NCBI GenBank assembly: GCA_964540105.1 | Contig: CAZILL010000001.1 | Span: forward strand, 744,001-808,000 | Direction: 5' to 3' | Length of the DNA: 64,000 nt | Origin: DATKJY01 sp964540105 | GTDB lineage: Bacteria; Zixibacteria; MSB-5A5; GN15; FEB-12 | Shown here: piece after piece, positions 1 to 9,358 of the stretch | How positions within the stretch are numbered: the first letter of the stretch is position 1 | Layout: the number at the start of each line of letters is the position of its first letter | Notes under the pieces: model-generated | Told to the model about the DNA's origin: nothing | Databases searched by the model: none | Seen by the model: the letters and a program-made list of their open reading frames with translations, nothing else | Made by a program: the position numbers and the translations under genes

Positions 1-889
1 CGATAGGCACTCCGAACGCCAGACTTTCCAGCAACGATATTGAAATCCCCTCGTGAAGTGAAGAAAGAACAAAGAGATCGAGCGCACCAAGCACCTCCGC
101 TACCCCGGATGTAAAGCCGTAGAAGCAGACCTTCTCCTCAAGACCGTACTTTCTGGAAAGCAATTCCAGATTCTTTCGCTCGGGTCCGTCTCCTACAAGG
201 ACAAGCCGAGCCTTCGGATTGCGCTCTAAAACCTGCCGAAAGGCTCCCAGTAAGTACTGATATCCCTTTATCGGAGTCAGCCGTCCCACTGAGCCGATCA
301 ATTTGTGTGTGACATCGAACCCCATACGCTGCCTGACGGCGGAAAGCGGAGTGGTCGGCCGCCCCCCCGACAGGTCTATTCCATTATGGATCATGACGAC
401 CCTGTCCGCTCCGAATCTGGCGGACAGCGATCGTTCGATGTCGTGCGAGACAGCGATGGATTTCGAGACTCTCGCGCGGGCAATCAAGGCATCGAGCGCG
501 TGGTAAGCGCGACTCTTGAGACCCCGAAACCCTGTCAATGGCTCAGGCATGCCGTGAACGGTTCTGATATGATGACGGACATTCGAGAAACTTCCCGCCA
601 GCCCGCCGATGACGTTCTCTTTGAAGCGATGAGTGTGCAGGATGTCGAAACGCCCCTCGCGAAGGACTCGCCTTATCTTGACTAATAATTGTAGCGAGTT
701 ATGCGTGCGCTCCTCGAAAACTCGCACAGGAACATTGAGGGCGGTAATTCGCTCGGCGAGAACGCCGGAGTTCAGCAGGATCACCGTGAGCTGGAGGTCG
801 TCGAATTTCACCAACCCGGAAATCAGGGTAGCCAGTTGAACTTCGGCTCCCGCCCAGAGATCACCCGATGCCAGGTGGCAGACCTTCAT
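1..889 (-). CDS. Family 4 glycosyltransferase, 3' end cut by window edge
   Basis: The reverse strand from ATG at 887-889 reads open for 296 codons to the window edge. The protein begins MKVCHLASGDLWAGAEVQLA, the Gly-Ala-Glu loop typical of the N-terminal Rossmann domain of GT4 (GT-B fold) enzymes. Residues around 200-215 read GSVGRLTPIKGYQYLL (start of the nucleotide-sugar domain), and near the cut comes SSLHEGISISLLE, the E-x7-E motif that binds the donor sugar. The C-terminal about 70 residues are outside the window. ATGA overlap with the stop of the upstream GT2 gene indicates translational coupling. It should transfer a sugar in the cytoplasm during assembly of the polysaccharide encoded by this cluster; donor and acceptor cannot be told. 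Confidence 0.9.
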   Translation of the reverse strand, partial: MKVCHLASGDLWAGAEVQLATLISGLVKFDDLQLTVILLNSGVLAERITALNVPVRVFEERTHNSLQLLVKIRRVLREGRFDILHTHRFKENVIGGLAGSFSNVRHHIRTVHGMPEPLTGFRGLKSRAYHALDALIARARVSKSIAVSHDIERSLSARFGADRVVMIHNGIDLSGGRPTTPLSAVRQRMGFDVTHKLIGSVGRLTPIKGYQYLLGAFRQVLERNPKARLVLVGDGPERKNLELLSRKYGLEEKVCFYGFTSGVAEVLGALDLFVLSSLHEGISISLLESLAFGVPI

Positions 890-2016
890 CGCTTTGACGG
901 TTCCCACACGATGTACCGTTCTCCCACCCCGCCCCTGTACCAGGCGATAAGGACTGAGACGTTCGCAACTACGAAGAAATACACCAGCCTGATCGCTGTT
1001 ATCTCCTGCAGACGCGGTATCAATCGTGCCAGCATGGCGACAAGGTAGAATGACGCCTGTCCTCCAAGCATCAGACCGTACGCAGGACCATTTCCCAAGA
1101 GGAGTAGATTACTTACCAGAACCAGGATCATGAAGAACGGGATCAACCAGCGCAGGAGTTTGTGACTGATTATCTGCAGCGAGTAGAAACCGAAACGGAA
1201 TGGATTCAGAATCTCGATAAAGTGTTTCAATACATCGATCCCGTGCACAATTGTCCGCACTTTGCGGGAAAACTCCTCACCATACGAAGCAACCACCGCG
1301 TAGTAGCCGACGGCCTCTTCGTCCAGGATCGCCCGATAACCCATCATGACCGCTTTGAGTGACATATAGAAATCATTTGAAAGATATGGAATCCAGGGTT
1401 CTGTCAGAAGCTTTCGAGCGGCATAGAACGAACCGCTCATGCCTGTTGACGAACCGATCGCACTCTCGGCCTTCCGAAGGAACATGTCATAGCGGATATA
1501 CGCGCCTTCGGCGTTGACCGTTCCATCGCTACTGGTGACCTTATCGACACTCGACACCGAACCCACTTTAGGATCAGCAAAGTTGCTCACGATTCTCTCA
1601 ATCGCATTAGGCGGAAGCGTTATGGAAGCATCGGTAAAAACGATGACTTCTCCGCGCGCAACGGCCAACGCGTGACCCTGCGCGTAGTGCTTCCCCTCGC
1701 GCAGATTGCGTGGCAGAAGCTTGATTCGCGGGTCGCTGAAAGACGACGCGATCTCCAACGAGCGATCGGTGGAACCGTCGAAAACAACGATGATCTCGAA
1801 CTTGTCTGCTGGATAGTTCAGGGCAAGACTGTTCTCCAGCTTCTGCCTCATCCGTTTTTCCTGATTATAGACAGGGATAATCATCGATACCCTGGGGTTG
1901 ATCGTACCCCGCCTCACGGGTTTGTGACGAAAGCGCCCGACGATCAGGAGAACAAGCGGATAGCCCAGGTACGTATAAAAAATTAAACCGAGACTGACCC
2001 AGAATATCCAGAACAT
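886..2016 (-). CDS. Membrane family 2 glycosyltransferase
   Basis: A processive-type GT2 enzyme: an N-terminal membrane helix (FWIFWVSLGLIFYTYLGYPL), then the GT-A domain with SMIIPVYNQEKRM, the VFDGSTD and FTDAS acidic motifs, and about three C-terminal helices. This layout resembles poly-N-acetylglucosamine synthase and related membrane glycosyltransferases that build or export surface polymers. The frame is open upstream to 2094, but that would overlap the previous gene by about 70 bases. I chose ATG at 2014-2016, just after the stop at 2024, with GAGTGA upstream; ATG at 2050-2052 is an alternative. It couples to the next GT4 gene through ATGA. Confidence 0.85.
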   Translation of the reverse strand: MFWIFWVSLGLIFYTYLGYPLVLLIVGRFRHKPVRRGTINPRVSMIIPVYNQEKRMRQKLENSLALNYPADKFEIIVVFDGSTDRSLEIASSFSDPRIKLLPRNLREGKHYAQGHALAVARGEVIVFTDASITLPPNAIERIVSNFADPKVGSVSSVDKVTSSDGTVNAEGAYIRYDMFLRKAESAIGSSTGMSGSFYAARKLLTEPWIPYLSNDFYMSLKAVMMGYRAILDEEAVGYYAVVASYGEEFSRKVRTIVHGIDVLKHFIEILNPFRFGFYSLQIISHKLLRWLIPFFMILVLVSNLLLLGNGPAYGLMLGGQASFYLVAMLARLIPRLQEITAIRLVYFFVVANVSVLIAWYRGGVGERYIVWEPSKR

Positions 2017-2023
2017 ATGATCA

Positions 2024-3145
2024 TCACTCACAATTGCGATAGAGTTGTTCATAGGCCCGAACGCTTTGGTCAAGACCGAAGCGGTGCCGGACATCTTCGC
2101 GCCCAGCTTGTCCCATTCGATCCGCCAGCCCGCGATTCAGAAGCAGCTGCATCGTTCGATCCGCAAGAGCTCTGGGATCACCCGGTCGAACAACATACCC
2201 GGTCTCACCGTTACGAACGATTTCCCCGGGCCCGCCGGAGTCGGTGACCACCACCGGCTTTCCAAGTCCCATCGCTTCGATCGTCGCGATCGATAATCCC
2301 TCAGTCAGGGAGGAAAGCATGAAGATATCCAGCTGTGCCACAACGCTCGCCACGTCTTCTCGGAATCCGGTCAAAACGACTTTGTCGGTCAGGCCAAGGG
2401 CTTCAATCTGTCCGATGAGTTCATTCAGAAGTTTCCCTTCTCCATGCCCAACGATCAGAAAACGACACTCCGGAATCTTGTCGATGACCAACCGCGCGGC
2501 GCTCACGAAGTACCGATACCCTTTCGGGCGTCGGACATTGCCCACCATGCCAATGAGCGGCGCATTCGGCGCGAACCCCAGATCATCACGGATCGAGCGA
2601 CCGGTCGGCATTGTCTCAAACTCATCAAAGTCCACTCCATTGTGGATCATCGTGATCTGATCAGGAGAGAAACGCCACTTCTGTTCCAGCTCCCGCTTGA
2701 GATAATTCGAGACAGCGACCACCCGCTTCGCGTACCTTCGAATGATCGCAAACTTCAGTCGGCTCTTGATGCTCAAGCCGTGCCACTCTCCGATCATGCC
2801 GTGAAATGTGGCCACCACGGGCCTTCCGGTCAATTGACCGGCAAGACACGCGTAGAAATTCATCCCATCAAGGTGAGAATGGATAAGTTCAACCCTTTCG
2901 GCTTTCACCAGCTGTCTGATATTCCAAAGAAACAACCAGTCGTTCGCTCTTGAACTGGGCAGGACGCGCACTTTGACCCCGGATCGGACAAGCTGATCAT
3001 GCAGCCACCCTTTCCCCAGTACGACCACCAATGAATCGAATTCTTCGCTATCCAGACGCCGAACGATGTTTAGCAGCACCGTCTCCGCTCCCCCCGGTCC
3101 GGTTGTTTCGATCATGTGAAGGATTTTGCGTTTCTTAGCGGGCAC
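2024..3145 (-). CDS. Family 4 glycosyltransferase
   Basis: A full-length GT4 enzyme of 373 residues. The N-terminal domain opens KILHMIETTGPGGAETVLL, the usual glycine-rich acceptor loop. The middle has SNYLKRE and IHNGVDFDEF, marking the domain junction. The second domain has GNVRRPKGY and LSSLTEGLSIATIEAMG, the E-x7-E donor-binding motif. There is no signal peptide or membrane segment, so it acts on the cytoplasmic side. It overlaps the upstream PHP gene by 11 bases and is followed after 7 bases by the GT2 gene, so it belongs to the polysaccharide operon. The sugar donor cannot be inferred. Confidence 0.9.
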   Translation of the reverse strand: MPAKKRKILHMIETTGPGGAETVLLNIVRRLDSEEFDSLVVVLGKGWLHDQLVRSGVKVRVLPSSRANDWLFLWNIRQLVKAERVELIHSHLDGMNFYACLAGQLTGRPVVATFHGMIGEWHGLSIKSRLKFAIIRRYAKRVVAVSNYLKRELEQKWRFSPDQITMIHNGVDFDEFETMPTGRSIRDDLGFAPNAPLIGMVGNVRRPKGYRYFVSAARLVIDKIPECRFLIVGHGEGKLLNELIGQIEALGLTDKVVLTGFREDVASVVAQLDIFMLSSLTEGLSIATIEAMGLGKPVVVTDSGGPGEIVRNGETGYVVRPGDPRALADRTMQLLLNRGLADRMGQAGREDVRHRFGLDQSVRAYEQLYRNCE

Positions 3146-3890
3146 GCTGGATCCACCCCTTTACCATCGTGAGAAAATTCAGGATCGCTTTGAAGAAGCC
3201 GATCACTGTCAATTGCCCTGAACGCGGGATCGGATGAGCTGAAACCTGATAGAATCGACTTACACACCTATAGTGACCGGACTTCATCGCTTGCACAATT
3301 GCCACTGCGTCCAGACTACTTCCTTCGATCTCCATGGCGTGATCCTGGTAGCCCCGCTCGCGGTGGAGATCGAGACCGAAGAACGGTGTCAGGTGAGGGT
3401 GGGCCTGCTGAAGATCGAAGAAGGTACGGATCGACCGCGTCTGAGGCAGATACTTGCTATCCACAGCTCGATTCCAGATTTCGACTCCGTCAAGTTTGCC
3501 CAGCCAGTCGCGACTGAGGGGATAGTTGGCCTTGGTTGGATGCGCGAGAACAGCCATTCCTCCATGCGCGTGGATATGATCAATCACTTCGACATAGCCG
3601 GTTGCGCGTGTCATGTTCTCTATTCCGATGCCCATGATATGGACCTCGCTCTCGCACGAGTACTCGAGCCCCGGTATCAGCACAAAATCCGATTCCGATA
3701 GCTTCTGGCACTGCTCTCGGAGAAGAGCAAATTGATCCTCCTGCACATCCTGCGAATGGTCTGTCAAACACGCAAACTGTAGATTGTGGCGCATGAACAG
3801 CTGCTTTAGCTCCAAAGGTGTGAGGCGACCGTCATGTGACAAGTCAGTATGAACGTGGATGACTCCACGAAATCTGTTCATCCGTTCCAT
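3135..3890 (-). CDS. PHP-domain metal-dependent hydrolase
   Basis: A 251-residue PHP (polymerase and histidinol phosphatase) protein. The metal-binding motifs are visible in order: HVHTDLSHDG near residues 12-21, CLTDHSQD, PGLEYSCE, a central LAHPTKANYP, and GLDLHRERG near the C-terminus. These proteins are phosphoesterases or related metal hydrolases; in polysaccharide clusters they may act as tyrosine phosphatases (CpsB-like) or on sugar phosphates. Substrate is unknown here. The frame extends to 3977, but ATG at 3888-3890 has AAGGA seven bases upstream and only a small overlap with the ATP-grasp gene, so I chose it. Confidence 0.82.
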   Translation of the reverse strand: MERMNRFRGVIHVHTDLSHDGRLTPLELKQLFMRHNLQFACLTDHSQDVQEDQFALLREQCQKLSESDFVLIPGLEYSCESEVHIMGIGIENMTRATGYVEVIDHIHAHGGMAVLAHPTKANYPLSRDWLGKLDGVEIWNRAVDSKYLPQTRSIRTFFDLQQAHPHLTPFFGLDLHRERGYQDHAMEIEGSSLDAVAIVQAMKSGHYRCVSRFYQVSAHPIPRSGQLTVIGFFKAILNFLTMVKGWIQRAR

Positions 3891-5098
3891 GGCAGTTTCC
3901 TTCGCACCCCTCGAAACAGGTCCCCCAGATATGTACGAAATTCCCTCAACGCTGGTCTCACGTCCTTGCTGTCCCATACTTCGGATCGGGTGCTATGTCC
4001 GAACGCCTTCACGAAATTCCATAACGTGGCGAATCGACCGGGGAAACCCAGAGGGAGCGACAGATTCCTTCGTCGGTGCAGCCAGACGGCAAGCAAGTGA
4101 TCGCAATCTCCGAGGAACCACCTCGTGACCACTCCCGTCCGATACTTGGAAAGCTCGGGAACCGACAGTCCGCGCTTCACCCGATACAGCAGATACGGAA
4201 AGTCAACACCGGCGTCAATTGCAAGCTGCAGTGACCCCCAGAATCGACCGTTCACTTCCATCAGTTTTGGTACATTATCGGCACAATCATTCTTGAATTC
4301 CACCATTGCGACACCGGTCCAGTTCAAAGCCCGCAGCAACTTCTGGGAGTCCTGGGCCATCCGCGTATCAACCGGAATCGACTGCCGGAGAACGCTGACA
4401 CCCCCTGACGGTGGCTTTTCGCGCAGTCGCTTATGGGCGAAGACTCCCTTCAATTCTCCGTCTGCAAGAAGAGCGAACAGACCGCTGCCGGACCCCTCTA
4501 TTCGTTGCTGAATAAGAGGATATGGCATCTCCTCGTGCATCGCACGATAAACCGCAATCAGCTCCTCTGAGTTCGAGGCGTAGCGTACTCTACCGCTAAT
4601 CCATCGGTTGCCCTGTCGTACTCGCGAACGAGTAGCTTTCACAACGACTGGGTAGACCAGTCCGGGAGCAATGGCGGCGACCTGGTCAAGCTCAGTGATA
4701 AAGGTCGTGGCTGGGACAGGTACGCCTAGAGACAGGGCCAAACGCACCAGCTCGGCTTTGTTCGACGTCCGATCGAACACCCCAGGCTCGGGCAGGGCAA
4801 CCCGGACATGCTGTTCGAGTTCCTCCTGTATTTCCGAGACCAGAATGCACGTCAGGTCGGTCATCGGGATCAGAAGCTCATATGCCTGCCCATGGACCCG
4901 ATCCAGAAGAGCCTGCTGAAATCTCTCGGGTTCCTCCAAAGGAGACGGATATCGCCACTGTTCCGAGCAGTACCGAGAAACACCGGCGAGGCTTGATCCG
5001 AACCGCTCGCCGACAACTACGGACAGACTGTGGCGTCCAAGCGAACGCACAACAGCCAGTGTCGCCCTTTGATCTCCGTCAGTAACCAGTATAGACAT
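3878..5098 (-). CDS. ATP-grasp carboxylate-amine ligase family protein
   Basis: A 406-residue protein starting MSILVTDGDQRATLAVVRSL, a pre-ATP-grasp Rossmann domain as in CarB/PylC-like proteins. It is followed by the ATP-grasp fold: YPVVVKATRSR (ATP-binding lysine strand), a glycine-rich GSGSGLFAL loop, and the metal-binding end LMEVNGRFWGS. Such enzymes join a carboxylate to an amine using ATP. Together with a deacetylase upstream it could add an amino acid to a freed amino sugar; that is inference from position. Start chosen at ATG 5096-5098, one base after the deacetylase stop; the frame is open to 5131. Confidence 0.83.
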   Translation of the reverse strand: MSILVTDGDQRATLAVVRSLGRHSLSVVVGERFGSSLAGVSRYCSEQWRYPSPLEEPERFQQALLDRVHGQAYELLIPMTDLTCILVSEIQEELEQHVRVALPEPGVFDRTSNKAELVRLALSLGVPVPATTFITELDQVAAIAPGLVYPVVVKATRSRVRQGNRWISGRVRYASNSEELIAVYRAMHEEMPYPLIQQRIEGSGSGLFALLADGELKGVFAHKRLREKPPSGGVSVLRQSIPVDTRMAQDSQKLLRALNWTGVAMVEFKNDCADNVPKLMEVNGRFWGSLQLAIDAGVDFPYLLYRVKRGLSVPELSKYRTGVVTRWFLGDCDHLLAVWLHRRRNLSLPLGFPGRFATLWNFVKAFGHSTRSEVWDSKDVRPALREFRTYLGDLFRGVRRKLPWNG

Positions 5099-5099
5099 A

Positions 5100-6188
5100 T
5101 CAGAAGATCGACCGGTAGATGTGCCAAGCAAACAGCGACGCCGAGAAGTTCCCCGTTAACCCAGTGCTGACATCATTGTGGATGTTTATCCGCGGCAGGG
5201 CCATGAGATTACTCTCCAGCGTGACGATTCCTCGCTCGACCGTAACGGCGCAACGATAGCCCAGAGTCAAGGCCCGCTTCTTGATCGCCTCATTATAGTT
5301 GCCATTTGGATACGCCAGCGAAAACAATCTCGGGTTGAGTCGAGATCGAATGGCCCCGAGCGAGTCAGCCAGCTCTCGCTCAGTCGCATCCGCGCTGAGC
5401 TCAGTCAGCAACTCGTGATGTACTCCGTGCGACCCGAATTCGATCCCCCCCTGGCGCATGATCTCAACTTCGTTCCAATCAAGCATTACTCGCGCGCAAC
5501 ACAACTCTGCTTTGTCCTCTAATAGCTGGTGGGACAAGGCCGCTATCAGAGCTTCACGAGGCTCCGACCGAGCGCTCTTCAGCTTCCCAATGAGTTTTTC
5601 AAGATGAAGTTCAAGATTTGCGCCGCTTGATGATGAGATCACCAGGAGAGTCTCGCTGATCTCAGGAGTTATGAGATCCTGTGGCAACTCCGAGACCGAC
5701 AGTCTCGAACGATCCCCGTCGCGGAAAATATACAGTAGGCGTTCCGGCCAGAAGAGGCGTGTTGTTCCGACAAAACCTGTCGACAGGAAGATTGTAGCGG
5801 GTATTGCTGAGTCTCGTAGCGGGGAAAAAGCGTAGTCATAATTATCCCGCCAGCCATCATCGAACGTGATCACAACCGAGGGGCGGTCGAATCGTTCCCG
5901 TCTTTCAATCTTGTCAATCAACTTCCCCAACGTGATGACATCGAAGCGTTCCGTAAGGAATGACATGTGCCGCGTAAACATTTCCGATGAAACAACGATG
6001 CCCGGTAGCGAGCGAAATCTCGTCCACGGCGCTTCACCGACAGTCGTATCCCGAGGCACGACCCGGTGATACATGAGGATGAACGCCGGCTGCGAGCGAG
6101 TGAACAAGCCGCGAATCGCGAAAAGGAGACGCCACAACCCAAACCGGAATAACACTCCTGCCCCGATCAGTTTAATCAACTTCTTCAT
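5100..6188 (-). CDS. Polysaccharide deacetylase (NodB-type)
   Basis: A 362-residue carbohydrate esterase family 4 protein. An N-terminal hydrophobic stretch after MKKLIKLIGAG may anchor it. It then shows AFILMYHRV, the catalytic TFDDGWRDN motif (general base Asp and metal Asp), SHGVHH (metal histidines) and LAYPNGNY. The family removes N- or O-acetyl groups from amino-sugar polymers or lipid-linked sugars. The frame runs open to 6446, but ATG at 6186-6188 overlaps the stop of the polymerase gene as ATGA, the same coupling seen elsewhere in this cluster, so the longer form is unlikely. Confidence 0.88.
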   Translation of the reverse strand: MKKLIKLIGAGVLFRFGLWRLLFAIRGLFTRSQPAFILMYHRVVPRDTTVGEAPWTRFRSLPGIVVSSEMFTRHMSFLTERFDVITLGKLIDKIERRERFDRPSVVITFDDGWRDNYDYAFSPLRDSAIPATIFLSTGFVGTTRLFWPERLLYIFRDGDRSRLSVSELPQDLITPEISETLLVISSSSGANLELHLEKLIGKLKSARSEPREALIAALSHQLLEDKAELCCARVMLDWNEVEIMRQGGIEFGSHGVHHELLTELSADATERELADSLGAIRSRLNPRLFSLAYPNGNYNEAIKKRALTLGYRCAVTVERGIVTLESNLMALPRINIHNDVSTGLTGNFSASLFAWHIYRSIF

Positions 6189-7612
6189 TCTTGGAACTGC
6201 GCCCGTACTTCTCGATCCTTCGCGGTCGACTTGGCTATCTGATTCAGAGCAATCGTCAGTCCTAGAACTACATACAGGTGTGGATAGTATAGGATTGTTA
6301 GAAACATCCCTCCAACCACGAACGAGAGCATACTCATATCGAGTGCATACGAAAAGTTCAGTATCCACGGCTCTCCCAGTCTTGACGCTTGGTATATCCG
6401 CCTCGTCTCTTGATTGCGCTTGAAACCTACGTAAATCACCAAGCACACAACCAGCAATCCCGGCAAGCCCAACTCTGATAGAGCCTGAATGAAGACGTTG
6501 TGTGGAACCGTTGCCCCTCCGGCGATGGAGGACGGACGGTATTCACTTACCCAGCTAGGGGAAAAATTGTCCATGCCAACGCCGAGCACCGGATGATCCG
6601 CAAACATCGCAAAGCCACCCTTCCAAAGCTCAATTCTTGCTGAAGCCGTGGAATCTTCTTCGTAATTCTGAGCGGAGACAAATCGATCCTTCCACGCGTC
6701 AGGTGCGACAATCCAAAAACCGACTATAAACAGTGCGACAGCAACCAAGCTCACTACCTTGTTCTTCGAACGAGTCCAGTATAGCATTGCGCACGCAAAG
6801 AGAGCTAACGCGGCACCACGGGAGCCGCTCTTGAGAATGGAGATCACGAAGAAGACAGTGAAAGTGCCCGCTATCACTTTGAGCGCTTTCGATTTCACGG
6901 TCGATATCAGATGGAAGGCCAATGGTGCTACGATTACCATCGCCATTCCAAAATCCGTGGCGTTTCCAAAGAAGCCGCCCCCCCCGCCAGCCCCCTGACT
7001 GATATAGAATTCCTGATTGCTTGCAGACGCGTATCCGGCGGAAAACGATCGAATCTGGAATTGGCTAAGCTTGAAATTCAGTAGCAGATAGACCCACATG
7101 ACCCATTGAAAACGTTTCAGGCTGTCGATCAGGTTTATGATCAGAAAGCAAATAATGAACCACTTCACCAGATCAACCGAGCCGTCAAATGCCATAGTCG
7201 TGTCTCTCGCCACAGCGATTGACACAAATGCCAACCAGCTCCAGACAAAGAACAACACGTACGCTCTATCGTAGGCAACCTTCGGCTCTCGGAACACTGC
7301 ATATCGTACGAGCCAAACAACCAGTGTCGGCAATACAATGAGTTTTCCGAATTGGAGCGACTGGAGTGCGGGAAACATGGCTGAAAGGCGGGCGTATTCG
7401 AAAACAAAGTATGCCATGACACCCAGGAAAGGGAAATACACGAGGAGTGTAATCATCATGATCACACCGAGCAGCCCGAACACAATCATGGGATTGACCA
7501 GAAGGATCGCCACACCGCTGCCGATTGAAACTATTGCAAGTATGGCCCACCAGATGTGAGTCGACTTGATGACCTGCTCTTCAACCGAGTAACTCTGAGT
7601 CTGTGACTCCAC
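6185..7612 (-). CDS. O-antigen polymerase/ligase family membrane protein
   Basis: A 475-residue polytopic membrane protein with about ten to twelve hydrophobic helices. A large outer loop precedes GVGMDNFSP and PHNVFIQALSELGLPGL, the conserved region of the Wzy/WaaL (O-antigen ligase) family. These proteins polymerise undecaprenyl-linked repeat units or ligate a glycan to a lipid or protein acceptor on the periplasmic face. It is the first gene of the polysaccharide operon in this window, preceded by a candidate promoter at 7772-7801. Polymerase and ligase cannot be separated by sequence alone. Confidence 0.8.
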   Translation of the reverse strand: MESQTQSYSVEEQVIKSTHIWWAILAIVSIGSGVAILLVNPMIVFGLLGVIMMITLLVYFPFLGVMAYFVFEYARLSAMFPALQSLQFGKLIVLPTLVVWLVRYAVFREPKVAYDRAYVLFFVWSWLAFVSIAVARDTTMAFDGSVDLVKWFIICFLIINLIDSLKRFQWVMWVYLLLNFKLSQFQIRSFSAGYASASNQEFYISQGAGGGGGFFGNATDFGMAMVIVAPLAFHLISTVKSKALKVIAGTFTVFFVISILKSGSRGAALALFACAMLYWTRSKNKVVSLVAVALFIVGFWIVAPDAWKDRFVSAQNYEEDSTASARIELWKGGFAMFADHPVLGVGMDNFSPSWVSEYRPSSIAGGATVPHNVFIQALSELGLPGLLVVCLVIYVGFKRNQETRRIYQASRLGEPWILNFSYALDMSMLSFVVGGMFLTILYYPHLYVVLGLTIALNQIAKSTAKDREVRAQFQE

Positions 7613-8032
7613 TACCTACAATCCTGCTTCCCTGTCGCATCCACTTCGCGGGGGTGACGTTCAACTAACCTCACAGCCCCTACTTTTGTTTCCAGGCCCA
7701 TCGCTCAGAAATCCGCCTTGATCACCACAATGTCTTACAATCACTTAGCGTGATCCAGCCTTCACTATGCAGATATACCGTATCTTTCAAGCCCTTGTCA
7801 AGAATCAGAAGAGAACGGAATTTATGCATGAGCTGCCTTCTTATCCGCCCGTGGTATCATTGTCCGCGTGATTCAATCGTCGTCAAGCTCGGTTCGCATC
7901 AAGGCCAATTATCGAAATCACTGTGAATACACACTGATTACAACGCATCTTCCGGCTGGACAATCCGTACCACGCTTTGTATGCTTGGCTACGATCCACT
8001 CTGCTTGTACCATTTGGCAAAGGAAGTGACGA
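7613..8032. other. Divergent intergenic region
   Basis: These 420 bases separate the divergent polysaccharide cluster and the M16 pair. I find no convincing gene. It holds the minus-strand promoter candidate at 7772-7801 and, at its right end, the ribosome-binding site AAAGGAAG (8019-8026) of the first M16 gene. No clear plus-strand promoter was found. Confidence 0.5.
7772..7801 (-). promoter_or_regulatory. Candidate sigma-70 promoter for the polysaccharide operon
   Basis: The minus strand carries a perfect TTGACA at 7796-7801 and TATATC at 7772-7777 with an 18-base spacer. It lies about 160 bases before the polymerase start. The -10 match is only four of six, so this is tentative. Confidence 0.4.
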
Positions 8033-9358
8033 TTGCTTAGAACAACACTATTCACGATCATCCTGACATTAGCCTTGGTCGTTGGCTCGACATGGGCCGA
8101 ATTCCGGCTTGATGTCAAGGAGTTCAAGCTCGACAATGGGTTGACGATCCTGATGGTGGAGAACCACACGGCTCCGATCATCAGCTACTACACTTTTTAC
8201 AAAGTTGGGTCGCGGAACGAGCGCCGCGACAACTCCGGTATCAGCCATTTCTTCGAACATATGATGTTCAACGGGGCCAGGAAGTATGGTCCCAAGATGT
8301 TCGATCAGGCGCTCGAGGCGCAGGGGGGACAGAATAATGCCTATACGAGCCAGAACGTGACTGCCTACTACGAGGATTTTCCGACTGAGGCTCTCGATCT
8401 GGTGCTCGATCTGGAATCCGATCGCATGTCCAGTCTGGCTCTGGAGGAAGAAAAAGTGAAATCTGAGGCGGGCGTCGTCTCAGAAGAGCGCCTGGTCGGG
8501 ACTGACAACGACAATGAAGGGATTATGGACGAGGAACTTTGGGCGGCGGCGTTTATGGCTCACTCGTATGGGGCGCCGGTCCTGGGCTGGATGGCCTCAA
8601 TCAAGAATTTCAACCGAACCGATTGCGCGGAGTATTTCAGAACCTACTATGCCCCGAACAATGCCGTTGTGGCCATCGTCGGCGATATCAATCCAGAAAA
8701 GACGTTGGCGCTGTTGAAGCAATATCTCGGCCATTTGCCGAGCGGTCCGACTCCACCGAGTGTCCCCAGGTATGAACCGGAGCAGCGGGGCGCTCGGCGC
8801 GTTCTGCTGGAGCGGGAGGCCGAACATGAACACATCATGCGCGGTTATCACATCGGTGATAAGGATAGTCCGGACCTGCACACCCTGGAAGTAATCCAGT
8901 TCATTCTCACCACTGGTGAATCCTCGCGCATGCACCAGACCCTTGTGAACGACCTGCAGTTGGCCCTGTATCAATACGGTGGTTTCGACTGGAGCTTTGA
9001 CCCTACCTTGTTCTCCTTCTATGTGGCGGTCGCACCAGGGAAGAGCTTTGTAGATGCTGAGAAAGCCTTCGACTCGGTCCTTACCAGATTGACCCTCGAC
9101 GGTCCCACCCAGGCCGAGCTCCAGAAGGCCAAGAACGGCCTCACGGCCAATTTCTATAAGAACTACAAAACGAACAACGGAACCGCTCACGACTTAGCCC
9201 GCTACAAAACCCTCTACGGTGACTGGAAAGTCATGTACCGGTTTGTCGAGCGAGTTAATGCCGTCAGCACTGAGCAGGTCAAAGAAACTCTCGCAAAGTA
9301 CTTCAAAGCGAAGAACTCAACGACTGTTGTGCTTGTGCCCGAGAAAGGAAAGTCATGA
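8033..9358 (+). CDS. M16 family zinc peptidase, catalytic subunit
   Basis: A 441-residue secreted pitrilysin-type peptidase. It has a signal peptide (hydrophobic core TIILTLALVVG, cut near TWA), then the inverted zinc motif HFFEH at residues 72-76 in SGISHFFEHMMFNG, and a downstream glutamate in VKSEAGVVSEE as the third ligand. Length fits the half-size, two-domain form that pairs with an inactive partner, here the next gene. The start is TTG, chosen because AAAGGAAG lies six bases upstream and gives an intact signal peptide. ATGA overlap with the next gene supports a heterodimer. It should degrade peptides in the periplasm. Confidence 0.92.
   Translation: MLRTTLFTIILTLALVVGSTWAEFRLDVKEFKLDNGLTILMVENHTAPIISYYTFYKVGSRNERRDNSGISHFFEHMMFNGARKYGPKMFDQALEAQGGQNNAYTSQNVTAYYEDFPTEALDLVLDLESDRMSSLALEEEKVKSEAGVVSEERLVGTDNDNEGIMDEELWAAAFMAHSYGAPVLGWMASIKNFNRTDCAEYFRTYYAPNNAVVAIVGDINPEKTLALLKQYLGHLPSGPTPPSVPRYEPEQRGARRVLLEREAEHEHIMRGYHIGDKDSPDLHTLEVIQFILTTGESSRMHQTLVNDLQLALYQYGGFDWSFDPTLFSFYVAVAPGKSFVDAEKAFDSVLTRLTLDGPTQAELQKAKNGLTANFYKNYKTNNGTAHDLARYKTLYGDWKVMYRFVERVNAVSTEQVKETLAKYFKAKNSTTVVLVPEKGKS

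Noticed and set aside
305..1048. Plus-strand open frames at the left edge
   Set aside because: They are antisense to the edge-cut GT4 gene, whose minus-strand reading shows clear glycosyltransferase motifs.
5100..6446. Long form of the polysaccharide deacetylase with 86 extra N-terminal residues
   Set aside because: The extension lies wholly inside the upstream polymerase gene, and the internal ATG makes the ATGA overlap seen at other junctions in the cluster.
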